Shown here piece after piece: positions 1-8,158 of a DNA stretch of 27,710 nt (within the stretch, counting starts at the first letter, position 1; the number at the start of each line of letters is the position of its first letter). The stretch comes from a virus. Below the pieces are notes generated by a model. The model was not told the origin of the DNA, ran no database searches, and saw only the letters and a list, made by a program, of their open reading frames with translations. Location: positions 1 to 27,710 of the IMG/VR virus record IMGVR_UViG_3300029319_007200, one strand, 5' to 3'. The translations under genes were made by a program, and so were the position numbers.

Positions 1-163
1 AGCAAAAAAGATGAAGCCAGAGCTAAATGTTGACGATGAAGAAGCATTAGATAAAGCGTTTAAGTTTCAAGGTCAAGACAATTTGTATAGTTTCTTATCA
101 GAAAATCCTGCATTGGTCGAGTTCCTTGAATCCTCAATAAAAGAAATGCTTTCTAACGGCTAG
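1..163 (+). CDS. Hypothetical protein, C-terminal end only
   Basis: Only the last 53 codons are in the window; the frame starts at base 2 and ends at a TAG at 161-163. The visible tail is acidic and predicted helical (motifs PELNVDDEEALDKAF and SENPALVEFLESSIKEM), with no domain I recognise. An internal ATG at position 11 could be a start, but nothing before it suggests a ribosome site, so a gene beginning upstream is more likely. It is followed by about 36 bases without coding before the next gene, the largest gap in the window. Function unknown. Confidence 0.55.
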   Translation, partial: AKKMKPELNVDDEEALDKAFKFQGQDNLYSFLSENPALVEFLESSIKEMLSNG

Positions 164-185
164 AGAGGATCTTAAATAAATTATT

Positions 186-191
186 AAGGAG
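186..191 (+). promoter_or_regulatory. Ribosome binding site for a TTG start
   Basis: AAGGAG lies 8 bases before the TTG at 200. No ATG is available nearby in this frame, so this site is what supports the TTG as the true start of the nuclease-like gene. Confidence 0.6.
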
Positions 192-199
192 TCTGTATT

Positions 200-607
200 T
201 TGATAATAAACGGCCTTGACGGAAGAGAATATAGCTGGAACCCGTCTGCCAGCGAAGCAAAATCTTCCCAAAGATCTTCTTTGCATATAAAAGCAAAAGA
301 TTTACTTGACAATCTATTTCCATATGATAGAATACTAGAAGAAGTATCCCTACCCGGAAGTAAAACGGAGAGACGACGAAGTACGTTAAGAGCAGACCTC
401 TTTATACCAAATAGAAATTTAATCATAGAAGTGCATGGTGAACAGCACTACAAATTCAATAAGTTTTTTTACAAAGACAAGCTATCGTTTTACAGAGCCA
501 AAGCTAGAGATTCCGAAAAGAAGGAATGGTGCCAGCTCAACGACATCACATTAGTAGAGTTCAATTATAACGAGGACTTAGATGAGTGGCGAAGAAAAAT
601 TAAATGA
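200..607 (+). CDS. DUF559/Vsr-like PD-(D/E)XK endonuclease
   Basis: This 135-aa protein looks like a small nuclease of the restriction-endonuclease fold. The diagnostic stretch is D66 in RADLFIP followed by E77, H79, E81 and H83 in IIEVHGEQHY. This is the pattern seen in DUF559 and Vsr-type proteins, where the acidic residues hold metal. An earlier Glu (E47 in ILEEV) and a C-terminal tail in which a Lys/Trp-rich helix leads to LVEFNYNEDLDEW also fit. Translation begins at TTG. The gene overlaps the next one by 26 bases, implying coupled translation. Its place before helicase and primase genes suggests a DNA repair or recombination role, but the substrate is unknown. Family assignment is from pattern recognition only. 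Confidence 0.7.
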   Translation: MIINGLDGREYSWNPSASEAKSSQRSSLHIKAKDLLDNLFPYDRILEEVSLPGSKTERRRSTLRADLFIPNRNLIIEVHGEQHYKFNKFFYKDKLSFYRAKARDSEKKEWCQLNDITLVEFNYNEDLDEWRRKIK

Positions 608-1070
608 GTTTACAAAGGCGATAGATGAGTGGATCTCCTGCAAAAACATTATAAGCCCAGAAGGACCAAAGAAAAATCTTGAGGGAGAATACAAAGGAAA
701 CATAAGCAGAATACTAAACTTTACCTCAGAAACTCTTGAAACACTAACCGCTGAACAATGCCTAAGCTATGCTTACGAGCTTCACAACTACGGAGAATAT
801 TTAGAGTCTGTCAAGGTAAAAGAAAATGCAATTTTAGAATGGGCAGATTCTAGCATTTGGTATATAATATCTACAGTGATGCAGAACTATGGATCACAAT
901 ACACTAAATGGCAAGAGAAATATTATTCTGCTATAAGAGAAAATCCACTAGCGTCGGATATATTGAAAGTTAAGAATCATGCAGAAGCTAGAGTCAAGAT
1001 ACTAAATGGTAAAGCTGACAGAATACAAAGTATGGCAAACATACTAACAAATTTATCTAGAAGGAGGTAA
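582..1070 (+). CDS. Hypothetical helical protein, possibly UvsY-like recombination mediator
   Basis: This 162-aa protein has no catalytic motif. It is largely helical with many charged residues. The C-terminal third (SDILKVKNHAEARVKILNG, then ADRIQSMANILTNL) resembles the layout of T4 UvsY, in which an LKVDT-like segment is followed by a helix ending in I..I..M. UvsY loads the recombinase UvsX onto SSB-coated ssDNA. The length is close to UvsY (137 aa), and the gene sits directly upstream of the helicase and primase genes. This is a resemblance seen by eye, not a demonstrated homology, and a structural or unrelated accessory protein is possible. Its stop codon lies inside the ribosome site of the next gene. 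Confidence 0.45.
   Translation: MSGEEKLNEFTKAIDEWISCKNIISPEGPKKNLEGEYKGNISRILNFTSETLETLTAEQCLSYAYELHNYGEYLESVKVKENAILEWADSSIWYIISTVMQNYGSQYTKWQEKYYSAIRENPLASDILKVKNHAEARVKILNGKADRIQSMANILTNLSRRR
1061..1067 (+). promoter_or_regulatory. Strong ribosome binding site for a GTG start
   Basis: AAGGAGG, the best Shine-Dalgarno match in this region, lies 5 bases before the GTG at 1073 and runs into the stop codon of the preceding gene. It decides the GTG start. Confidence 0.7.
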
Positions 1071-1072
1071 GC

Positions 1073-1498
1073 GTGGACAAACTTGAAGAAGCCAAGAAAC
1101 TACTGAAAAACGCAATAGCGACAAATGATGCAGAGTTAATATCTCTAGCAAACAATTTACTGGAACAGCAAACTAAACCACCAAAAACAGAAAGGGTTTC
1201 TCCAGCAAAACCTCGAACTAATGAATCAGAGTTTCTTTCGCCCATCGTGCCCAACGATGCTGTTGAAACCAGAAAAGGTGGAGTTCCTGTGAATGAGATT
1301 ACAGATAGAGTTAATTCGTTTGTTGATGATGGAAAAGATGCTAAAGACATCACAACTCCAGACTTTACGCCCACACAGCGTCGAAGACCCGAGGTGAAAT
1401 TTGTCGTTCAGCACTGCGCAAGATGCAATAAAGATTTTTCCGTACATCCAACACATGCAAGAGAATTTTATACGTGTGACAAATGTCTAGCAAAATAA
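1073..1498 (+). CDS. Small protein with C-terminal zinc ribbon
   Basis: This 141-aa protein starts at GTG. Residues 1-32 form a charged amphipathic helix (LEEAKKLLKNAI). Residues 35-105 are rich in Pro, Thr and Asp and look disordered. The C-terminus carries four cysteines, C115-x2-C118 and C135-x2-C138, a compact zinc-ribbon spacing. No enzyme motif is present. It overlaps the DnaB-type helicase gene by 16 bases. By position it could be a helicase loader or a nucleic-acid-binding adaptor, but this is inference from neighbourhood alone and I do not recognise the family. Confidence 0.6.
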   Translation: MDKLEEAKKLLKNAIATNDAELISLANNLLEQQTKPPKTERVSPAKPRTNESEFLSPIVPNDAVETRKGGVPVNEITDRVNSFVDDGKDAKDITTPDFTPTQRRRPEVKFVVQHCARCNKDFSVHPTHAREFYTCDKCLAK

Positions 1499-2961
1499 CA
1501 ACAAAAAAACTTGAAGACATGGCCGCTGAAAGAGCTGTGATTGCAGCACTTTGTCAATACGGTCTCGACGCCTACCTAGAAATAGACTTTATACAAGCTG
1601 ATCATTTTACAAATGAAATGAACCAGCTTATCTTTAGTTGTGTTCAAAAGTCTATATTTGACTCTTCAAAGGTAGAACTGTCTTCAATACTTTCTATTGC
1701 GAACGATCTTGGTATTTATGATCAAATCAACACTAAAGACGAAATAGGATTTATTAGATCGCTATTTAACTTTCCAATATTGAAAGACAATATAGCGGTT
1801 CATGCGTCAAAACTGGCAAAGCTCAAATTGGCAAGAGATCTAAAGAAGACACTCAAAGCGTGTGAAAAACATCTAGATTCAGTCACTGGCGATGAAGACA
1901 TCATGGACGTAATATCTAAGGTTGAAGAGCCAATCTTGGACGCTACGGGGGATATCTATAAAGGATCTAGTAAGCAGACAGAGCTGATTGGCGAAGATCT
2001 AGACGACTACGTTCAATACCTTATAGACAACCCTTCTGATTTTGCTGGTATCCCAAGCGGCTTCGATAGATTTGACGTAGCTATTGGAGGTGGATTGAGA
2101 AGAAAGTGCGTTGATCTAGTCGCCGCTCGACCAAAGGTTGGTAAGTCTATGTTTGGAGACGCTGTTGCTATGCATGTCAGCAGCGAATTAAACATACCAG
2201 TGTTAGTTCTTGATACCGAGATGTCCAAGAAAGACCACCACAATCGTATGCTCGCGTGTTTGTCTGGTGTAGAAATTAACAATATAACGACCGGAAGATT
2301 TGCCGAAAGTGAAATTGAAAAAGAAAAAGTATTAGCCGCCAGAGACAAACTAAAAGAAATACCGTACCATTACATTAGTATTGCCGGAGAGTCTTTTGAG
2401 AATATATTAAGTCAAATGCGAAAGTGGATATATCAGCACGTTGGCTTTGACGATAACGGACAGACAAAGGATTGTCTAATTGTATATGATTATCTTAAAC
2501 TCATGGGATCTGAAGGCATCAGCTCTTCAATGCAAGAATATCAAGTGCTGGGCTTTCAAATAACCAAGCTGCATAATTTCATGGTAAAATACGATGCTCC
2601 ATGCTTGGCGTTTGTGCAACTAAACAGGGACGGTATAACCAAAGAGTCCACTGACGTGGTTTCTGGATCAGACAGACTTATATGGCTCTGCACGAGTTTT
2701 TCTATCTTCAAGCTCAAGTCCGATGAAGAAATTGCCGACGATGGAGTGGATCATGGAAATAGAAAGCTTGTCCCGGTTGTTGCTAGGCACGGAGAGGGTC
2801 TAGACGACGGCGACTATATCAGTATGAAGATGTTTGGTAAGTACGGAAAAATTGACGAAGGCATGACCAGAAATGAGATACATGTTGAAAACAGATCTAG
2901 AAATGAAGGTTTTGAGATAGATGAAGACGTTAACGAAGAATCAGATATCTCAGATATGTGA
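1483..2961 (+). CDS. dnaB: Replicative DNA helicase, DnaB type
   Basis: A 492-aa ring helicase expected to unwind the fork 5'-3' with ATP. Residues 10-115 resemble the DnaB N-terminal domain (AAERAVIAALCQYG). Residues 185-460 are the RecA-like motor. It contains the P-loop RPKVGKS at 216-222, a DnaB-style acidic segment LDTEMSKKD at 243-251, Walker B LIVYDYLKLM at 332-341, and FVQLNRDG at 377-384, which matches the SQLNR-type motif of the family. The length is near that of bacterial DnaB. The C-terminal 30 residues are very acidic. The start ATG overlaps the zinc-ribbon gene, and the primase gene begins inside its last 41 bases, so helicase and primase are probably made together. Confidence 0.93.
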   Translation: MSSKITTKKLEDMAAERAVIAALCQYGLDAYLEIDFIQADHFTNEMNQLIFSCVQKSIFDSSKVELSSILSIANDLGIYDQINTKDEIGFIRSLFNFPILKDNIAVHASKLAKLKLARDLKKTLKACEKHLDSVTGDEDIMDVISKVEEPILDATGDIYKGSSKQTELIGEDLDDYVQYLIDNPSDFAGIPSGFDRFDVAIGGGLRRKCVDLVAARPKVGKSMFGDAVAMHVSSELNIPVLVLDTEMSKKDHHNRMLACLSGVEINNITTGRFAESEIEKEKVLAARDKLKEIPYHYISIAGESFENILSQMRKWIYQHVGFDDNGQTKDCLIVYDYLKLMGSEGISSSMQEYQVLGFQITKLHNFMVKYDAPCLAFVQLNRDGITKESTDVVSGSDRLIWLCTSFSIFKLKSDEEIADDGVDHGNRKLVPVVARHGEGLDDGDYISMKMFGKYGKIDEGMTRNEIHVENRSRNEGFEIDEDVNEESDISDM

Positions 2962-3967
2962 AAATCTGTTTGAGAGATTGCCAGAAATGCTTAGGGCGCT
3001 TGATATAGATTATGTTGAGCATCCTAATAGATATGCTTTCGCATGTCCTGTACACGGTGGAGACAATCCAGAAGCCTGCTGTATCTTTACAGACGGATTA
3101 ACATCCAAGGGGAACTGGTCTTGCTGGACTCAGCACTGCGAAGAAGATTTCACAAGCAGTCTTTTGGGGTTTGTTCGCGGCACTCTTTCTCATCAAAGAA
3201 GTCGCAAGGTTTCATTGAATGAAGCTGCCGCATGGTGTGCGAATCTTTTTAATATGAGCATTGAAGATTTGGATAACATAGAAGAGCAAAAGCAAAGAAG
3301 GCTCAATGTGCTTGATATTTTTAATAAAAAGATAGAGAGAGCTACGCCTAGTATATCCAGAGAAGAAATAAGGTCTAAAATAAATATACCTTCAAATTAT
3401 TATATTGGTCGTGGATTTACCAGAGAAACATTAGATATATTTGATATTGGAGAATGTTCTGCAAAAAAACAGCCAATGTCAGGAAGAGTTGTGGTTCCAG
3501 TGTATGATGAGCACTATAACTATGTAGGATGTGTCGGCAGATCTACGAATGAATCATTACAACCAAAATGGCTGCATAGCAAGGGATTTAAGAAATCAGT
3601 TCTATATGGTTTGAACATAGCTTCAGAACATATCAGGAAAAGCAAATCTGTAATTTTAGTCGAAGGACAGGGAGATGTTTGGAAGATGCATCAGGCCGGT
3701 CTTAAAAACTGCGTTGGTATTTTTGGATCAAGTATCAACGATGACCAACTCCTGCTGTTAGAACAAAGTGGAGCACTCAATCTTGTTATACTTACAGACT
3801 CAGACGACGCCGGAGAAAAGGCGTGCCAACAAATAGTTAAAAAGTGTGGAAGAAGATTTAACTACCATCGGCCAGAAATTTCAACTAAAGATGTTGGCGA
3901 CATGAGCATAGAACAAATTAAACAAGAACTTTATCCTCAATTGAAAGGTTTATTTAATGAAGAGTAG
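2921..3967 (+). CDS. dnaG: DNA primase, DnaG type
   Basis: A 348-aa primase that should make RNA primers for the polymerase encoded downstream. The N-terminus carries a CHC2-like zinc site: C42-P-V-H45 followed by Cys near 53-54, 68 and 73. The central region (150-230) resembles the DnaG RNA polymerase N-subdomain. The TOPRIM part is clear, with E248 in VEGQGD and D293/D295 in LTDSDDAGEKA, the metal-binding acidic residues. It is shorter than bacterial DnaG (about 580 aa) and lacks an obvious C-terminal helicase-binding domain, as in many phage primases. It overlaps the helicase gene by 41 bases and the kinase gene by 11. Confidence 0.92.
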   Translation: MKTLTKNQISQICENLFERLPEMLRALDIDYVEHPNRYAFACPVHGGDNPEACCIFTDGLTSKGNWSCWTQHCEEDFTSSLLGFVRGTLSHQRSRKVSLNEAAAWCANLFNMSIEDLDNIEEQKQRRLNVLDIFNKKIERATPSISREEIRSKINIPSNYYIGRGFTRETLDIFDIGECSAKKQPMSGRVVVPVYDEHYNYVGCVGRSTNESLQPKWLHSKGFKKSVLYGLNIASEHIRKSKSVILVEGQGDVWKMHQAGLKNCVGIFGSSINDDQLLLLEQSGALNLVILTDSDDAGEKACQQIVKKCGRRFNYHRPEISTKDVGDMSIEQIKQELYPQLKGLFNEE

Positions 3968-4862
3968 AATACTTGCATTTGCAGGAAGCAAGCAAGCGGG
4001 AAAAAGTACCTGTAGTAACTTCCTGCATGGATATCAAATGCGGTCCCACAACGTCGTAAGCGACTTCGGAATTACCGAAAACGGTGAGCTTGCCGTTACT
4101 ACTAATATAGCAGGAATAGATGGAAAAGTCGAGCGAGGAAACGCGATTCTAGATACCACTAGAACAGATGTTGAATTTGCAGATTGGGCTGCTTTTAATA
4201 TGTGGCCGTATGTAAAGAGCTATTCATTTGCTGCACCACTTAAGCAGATCGCTGTGGAATTATTCCAAATGGGACTAGACCAAGTGTATGGAAGTGATGC
4301 TGACAAAAATACCGCATCTATTTTCAGGTGGGAAGAAATGCCGGGAGTTATAACAGATGAAAATCTCGTTAAACAAAAAGAGATTAAAAAGCTTATAGAT
4401 TGTGGAACTTTAAAATATCACAAGCGTGGCAGAATGAGCGCTCGTGAATTCCTGCAATTTTTAGGAACAGATGTTTGTAGATTTATATACGAAGACATCT
4501 GGCAATCGAGACTTGTAAAGGATATATCTATTGAACAACCCCTTTTGGCTATTGTAGATGACTGTAGATTTCCAAACGAGGCGGATGCAATACTTAATGC
4601 CGGTGGTAAGGTTGTCAAGCTAACTAGAAGTCCCTACAAAGATAAACATTCTAGCGAGTGCGCATTATCTTCATACGATAAGTTTGATGCCGTTATAGAT
4701 AACGCGAACCTGTCTATACATGATACAAATATTCAAATAATCAACCTCTTGAATGAGTGGGGCTGGTTGGGCGCTGAGATTGCTCCGGCTCCTGAACCAG
4801 AAGAAAAACCTCCAGAGCCACAGTTGGTTGGTGGTATTCATAAATTTAAAGAGGACAACTAA
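3957..4862 (+). CDS. Deoxynucleoside monophosphate kinase (T4 gp1-like)
   Basis: A 301-aa P-loop kinase. The ATP site is GSKQAGKST at 10-18. A GRMSAREFLQFLGTDVCR block at 158-175 and VDDCRFPNEADAI at 200-212 match the conserved core of T4 gp1-type dNMP kinases, which phosphorylate dNMPs to dNDPs for phage DNA synthesis. Residues 25-75 look like an extra insertion relative to a minimal kinase. After the kinase fold there is a Pro/Glu-rich tail near 266-281 of unknown use. The gene overlaps the primase by 11 bases and shares a TAATG with the next gene. Confidence 0.85.
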   Translation: MKSRILAFAGSKQAGKSTCSNFLHGYQMRSHNVVSDFGITENGELAVTTNIAGIDGKVERGNAILDTTRTDVEFADWAAFNMWPYVKSYSFAAPLKQIAVELFQMGLDQVYGSDADKNTASIFRWEEMPGVITDENLVKQKEIKKLIDCGTLKYHKRGRMSAREFLQFLGTDVCRFIYEDIWQSRLVKDISIEQPLLAIVDDCRFPNEADAILNAGGKVVKLTRSPYKDKHSSECALSSYDKFDAVIDNANLSIHDTNIQIINLLNEWGWLGAEIAPAPEPEEKPPEPQLVGGIHKFKEDN

Positions 4863-5881
4863 TGATAGTTACATATGTTCGCAGTTCATCGTATAATAAT
4901 TACGATTATTGCCAGATGCAGTACTTTATAACGTATGCTCTGGGTCATCAATCAACATCCGGCAAAAAAGCACAACTGGGAACAATAGTGCATAAGGTCA
5001 TGGAGTGCCTTGGCTCCTGCAAGAAAAAACTACAGGAAGGACAAAAGACTGGGATATCTGTCACCGATGATGGAATAGGTGTTATTGAATTTTCCGAGAG
5101 AAAACTGTATACAAAAAAGTTCGTTAAAGATCTCCTCGACAGAAGCTACGAATACTATACAAAAGACTGTGTTCACAACTACACCGGAGCTGATATGAAG
5201 TTCTGTAAAAAACTAGTTGATGACGCCTTGGAATACAATGATGGTCAATTTGATCCGCGAAACAGAAATGTTGTCGCTTCAGAGCCTCAGTTTGACATTC
5301 CAATCGAAGAAGAATGGGCTAAGTATAAATATAAAATGCCCAACGGTGAAGTCGTCGAGGGACAACTTGCAATTAAGGGAACTATTGATTTAGTGACTCA
5401 GGTTGACGATGGCGTTATAGAAGTCGTGGACTGGAAAACGGGAAGAAGGCTAAACTGGGCAACCGGAGAAGAAAAAACTTACGAAAAACTACTTGACGAT
5501 CCGCAACTCCTACTGTATAATTATGCTGTATCAAAACTTTTTCCTGAATACAAACAGGCAATCATGACGATATACTTCATCAGAGACGGAGGACCATTTA
5601 GTATGTGCTTCGACAAATCTGATCAAGATAAATTTTTGGGCATGTTAGAAAAGAGATTCAAGCAGATCAAACACAATGAGTTTCCAAAACCTATATCACA
5701 AAAAAGGTCACATTTTAAATGTACAAAGCTGTGCCACTTTTACAAAAATAACTGGCCGGGAACAAACATTTCAATGTGTGAACATGTCGAGGAACACTTG
5801 AAGGCTTTTGGCCATGACGATACGGTAAAAAGATGCACAAGAGACGGATTTGAAATAGGATATTACGAGGCGCCGGGATGA
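4862..5881 (+). CDS. RecB/Cas4-like PD-(D/E)XK exonuclease with cysteine cluster
   Basis: A 339-aa nuclease of the RecB-like branch (PF12705 type). The motifs run in order: an N-terminal SSYNNYDYCQMQYF segment; H44 in GTIVHKVME; D176 in KGTIDLV; D190-x-K192 in VVDWKTG; and the QxxxY motif Q215-LLL-Y219. C17 near the N-terminus plus C287, C291 and C306 near the C-terminus match the layout of the iron-sulfur staple in Cas4/AddB nucleases, so a 4Fe-4S cluster is plausible. It probably resects DNA ends during phage recombination or repair. It shares one base with the kinase gene and an ATGA with the next gene. Confidence 0.85.
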   Translation: MIVTYVRSSSYNNYDYCQMQYFITYALGHQSTSGKKAQLGTIVHKVMECLGSCKKKLQEGQKTGISVTDDGIGVIEFSERKLYTKKFVKDLLDRSYEYYTKDCVHNYTGADMKFCKKLVDDALEYNDGQFDPRNRNVVASEPQFDIPIEEEWAKYKYKMPNGEVVEGQLAIKGTIDLVTQVDDGVIEVVDWKTGRRLNWATGEEKTYEKLLDDPQLLLYNYAVSKLFPEYKQAIMTIYFIRDGGPFSMCFDKSDQDKFLGMLEKRFKQIKHNEFPKPISQKRSHFKCTKLCHFYKNNWPGTNISMCEHVEEHLKAFGHDDTVKRCTRDGFEIGYYEAPG

Positions 5882-6768
5882 TCGAACAGAATAAAAAAAA
5901 TTGCGGACTGCGAAAGGGTCGTCTTTCATTAGAAGAGAGGCGACATATAGCAGAGCAGTACGACAGGAAAACACCAATTGAAATAGCTAGAGAGCTTAAC
6001 AGAACCGTTGAGCCGATATTTACATATCTGGATAAAAACATACCGGATTGGAGAAGTTCGTCGCCGTATTTTAGTTGGTCTGACAAGGCGACAACAGAAA
6101 AAACAAGCGATCAAACAAAAGACTTTCATAAGAAAATTTTAGAGCTAAGTAAAACGGCAAACATCTCGTATGTAGAAGCAAAGAGATCTTTAAGAAAGGA
6201 CGAGAATAGTGGTGCTAAAACTATAGAAGATTTAGACAAGCTTGTTGATTCATTGAAGGCCCAAAGAAGTTATGTCAATAGTGTCACAGAAGAGATATCC
6301 AACAATATTGATTATTGGAAAAAAGCGGCTATAGACTGGGCATCTGCGGAACTATCCGACAAACGAAGAGACATAGAAATACAAAGGGCTAGACTACAAT
6401 CAGATATAGTTACAAAGATGAACATGCCGTCTCCACCGGCACCCACCATGACCGCAGAGGGTTTTTTAAAAACCGATAAAGAGTTTTCCGGTATTTACTT
6501 TGCATGGAGTGAGGGTAAGGTGGTATATGTAGGGAAATCTAATAACATCCTTAAGAGAATTAAAAAACACAAAAGCTCTGGAAAGGTGAGGTCTGAAATG
6601 CCTTTATCTTGGCTTGAGTTTCCCATGCACCAGCTTTACACAACAGAATGTTTTTATATATGGTTGCTGTGTCCAGAACTTAACGGAGAAGCCATCTTGG
6701 ACTCGCACTACATACAAGACGAACACGAATCGTTTACAGAGGAAATACATAGGAAGCTAGACAAATGA
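5878..6768 (+). CDS. HTH plus coiled coil plus GIY-YIG nuclease fusion
   Basis: A 296-aa protein with three parts. Residues 15-52 look like a helix-turn-helix (LSLEERRHIAEQYDR, then PIEIARELNRTVEPIFTYL). Residues 80-180 are long charged helices, probably a coiled coil. Residues 203-272 form a GIY-YIG domain: G205-I-Y207, Y217-V-G219, R227, E257 in TTECFYIW, and P266 with N269 in CPELNGE. These are the residues expected of a working GIY-YIG nuclease. The HTH may target the nuclease to a sequence. It lies between two PD-(D/E)XK genes with 4-base overlaps on each side. It could be a repair or homing nuclease or a host-DNA nuclease; which is not decided by sequence. Confidence 0.8.
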   Translation: MIEQNKKNCGLRKGRLSLEERRHIAEQYDRKTPIEIARELNRTVEPIFTYLDKNIPDWRSSSPYFSWSDKATTEKTSDQTKDFHKKILELSKTANISYVEAKRSLRKDENSGAKTIEDLDKLVDSLKAQRSYVNSVTEEISNNIDYWKKAAIDWASAELSDKRRDIEIQRARLQSDIVTKMNMPSPPAPTMTAEGFLKTDKEFSGIYFAWSEGKVVYVGKSNNILKRIKKHKSSGKVRSEMPLSWLEFPMHQLYTTECFYIWLLCPELNGEAILDSHYIQDEHESFTEEIHRKLDK

Positions 6769-7265
6769 TTGAAATACAAATAACTGAAGACATGAAAAAA
6801 CGAGCTTGGAGAAAGGCTCGTGAAATGGGTGAAATCAATAACTCGATTACAAAAGGCGACGGAAACATTGCCGGATTTTTAGGTGAAGAGGTAGCTAATC
6901 ATATAATTAAAGGTGACATAAATAACACGTATGATTATGATATAATAAAAGACGATGTTACATATGATGTCAAAACAAAAAGATGCACTAGCGAACCAAA
7001 ACCTTATTACGAATGTTCCGTTGCCGCCTTTAACACTAAACAGAAGTGCGACTATTATGTTTTTGTTCGGATAGAAAATATAAACCGTAGATGGACAAGA
7101 GCTTGGGTTCTTGGAGCGATGTCTAAAGACAATTATTTTTCCGATTCGAGATTTTTGAAAAAGGGACAAAAGGATGGTAGCAATGGGTTTTATGTAAAGG
7201 CGGATTGCTATAATATGGAAATTAAGAAACTTCAATCATTGGAAGAACTATGCCCGCAGAAGTAG
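6765..7265 (+). CDS. Putative PD-(D/E)XK-fold nuclease
   Basis: A 166-aa protein with features of a restriction-endonuclease-like fold. GNIAGFLGEEVANHII gives a helix with E41. DDVTYDVKTKR then gives D68-x-K70, followed by a strand-helix region ending in CDYYVFVRIEN, typical of the fold's core. The basic residues R13, R16 and K17 near the N-terminus could touch DNA. No family name comes to mind. It overlaps the GIY-YIG gene by ATGA and the exostosin-like gene by 16 bases. It is one of several nucleases in the replication block, so a repair or host-DNA degradation role is likely but unproven. Confidence 0.65.
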   Translation: MIEIQITEDMKKRAWRKAREMGEINNSITKGDGNIAGFLGEEVANHIIKGDINNTYDYDIIKDDVTYDVKTKRCTSEPKPYYECSVAAFNTKQKCDYYVFVRIENINRRWTRAWVLGAMSKDNYFSDSRFLKKGQKDGSNGFYVKADCYNMEIKKLQSLEELCPQK

Positions 7266-8158
7266 TAGACCTAAACAAAGAATTTCATCTAGGCAATGGG
7301 TTCACATTAGAAACAGCGAAAAGACTAGCGTTTCTACTTAGCGATCAGTACAGAATTATATTGAAATATGATCTAGGCGGTGATATGCCGTCATACCATG
7401 ATGACAAGTTGAATATTGTATTTTCTACCTCAAGAGAAACCCACGATACGCCAAACGAGTTTTTTAGAAACGATGTATTCTTAATATTTCAACACTACTT
7501 TATGCTTGATGAATGGGGATACCCCATGCCTAATCCCTTGGTGTATCCATTACCGCTTGGAACCTTTAGGGATGTCAATCATAATATTATAAAGCCGCTT
7601 TGTGAAAGGAAGTATGATTTTTCTTTTGTTGGACAAATCCCCCACACCGGAACAAGAGACTGTTTTAAAAGACATCTGGATGCAATAGTAGAAAAGTCTG
7701 AAGGAAAGTTTAAATTTTTCGTTAAATACACAGATGGTTTTTCACAAGGTCTTCCCGCTGAAGAATACATTGAAATACTTTCTGAGTCAAGGGTTTCTCT
7801 GTGCCCACAAGGTGCTCACAGCGATGAAACATTTAGATTCTTTGAGTCGATATTAATGGGTGCCGTACCTTTGATTGAGAGCCTTCCTCGACTTTGGTAT
7901 TATGAATCGGCACCACACTTTAAAACTAAATGGAGAGACTTAGATAGAACGCTGTCACAAGTATTAAACTTTTTACAAACACCAAAATGTCGTAACTTCC
8001 TTTATCAAATTGCCGACTATTGTAATAACGTATTGACACCACAAAATCTTGCAGAACATTTGATGTCAAAAGTTGAAGTGGCAAAAGCAAAAGCAGAACC
8101 TAATAAAAAACATCTTGAAAAAATTAGAAAGAAGTTGAATGAACTGGATACCATTTAA
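7250..8158 (+). CDS. Exostosin-like glycosyltransferase (GT47-type)
   Basis: A 302-aa protein matching the exostosin C-terminal region. It has YPLPLGTF, then YDFSFVGQIPHTGTRDC. The block IEILSESRVSLCPQGA, the ETFRFFESILMGAVPLI segment and WYYESAPHF follow; the S-x-ETFR-FE-x-x-x-G core is the donor-binding part of this family. It closely parallels the protein at 24512-25315, so the two are likely paralogues. The C-terminal 35 residues are a Lys/Ala-rich helix absent from the other copy. It is odd that it sits between nuclease genes and the polymerase, over 4 kb from the glycan array. The acceptor is unknown. It overlaps the polymerase gene by 20 bases. Confidence 0.8.
   Translation: MPAEVVDLNKEFHLGNGFTLETAKRLAFLLSDQYRIILKYDLGGDMPSYHDDKLNIVFSTSRETHDTPNEFFRNDVFLIFQHYFMLDEWGYPMPNPLVYPLPLGTFRDVNHNIIKPLCERKYDFSFVGQIPHTGTRDCFKRHLDAIVEKSEGKFKFFVKYTDGFSQGLPAEEYIEILSESRVSLCPQGAHSDETFRFFESILMGAVPLIESLPRLWYYESAPHFKTKWRDLDRTLSQVLNFLQTPKCRNFLYQIADYCNNVLTPQNLAEHLMSKVEVAKAKAEPNKKHLEKIRKKLNELDTI

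Noticed and set aside
2013-2348. Open frames on the minus strand (also 9212-9616, 10199-10543, 27186-27629 and others)
   Set aside because: All lie opposite strong genes with conserved domains, none shows a ribosome site or recognisable motif, and none fits the gene order.
5324-5331. TATAAATA matching the T4 late promoter
   Set aside because: It lies inside the RecB-like gene and simply encodes Tyr-Lys-Tyr, with no gene start following.
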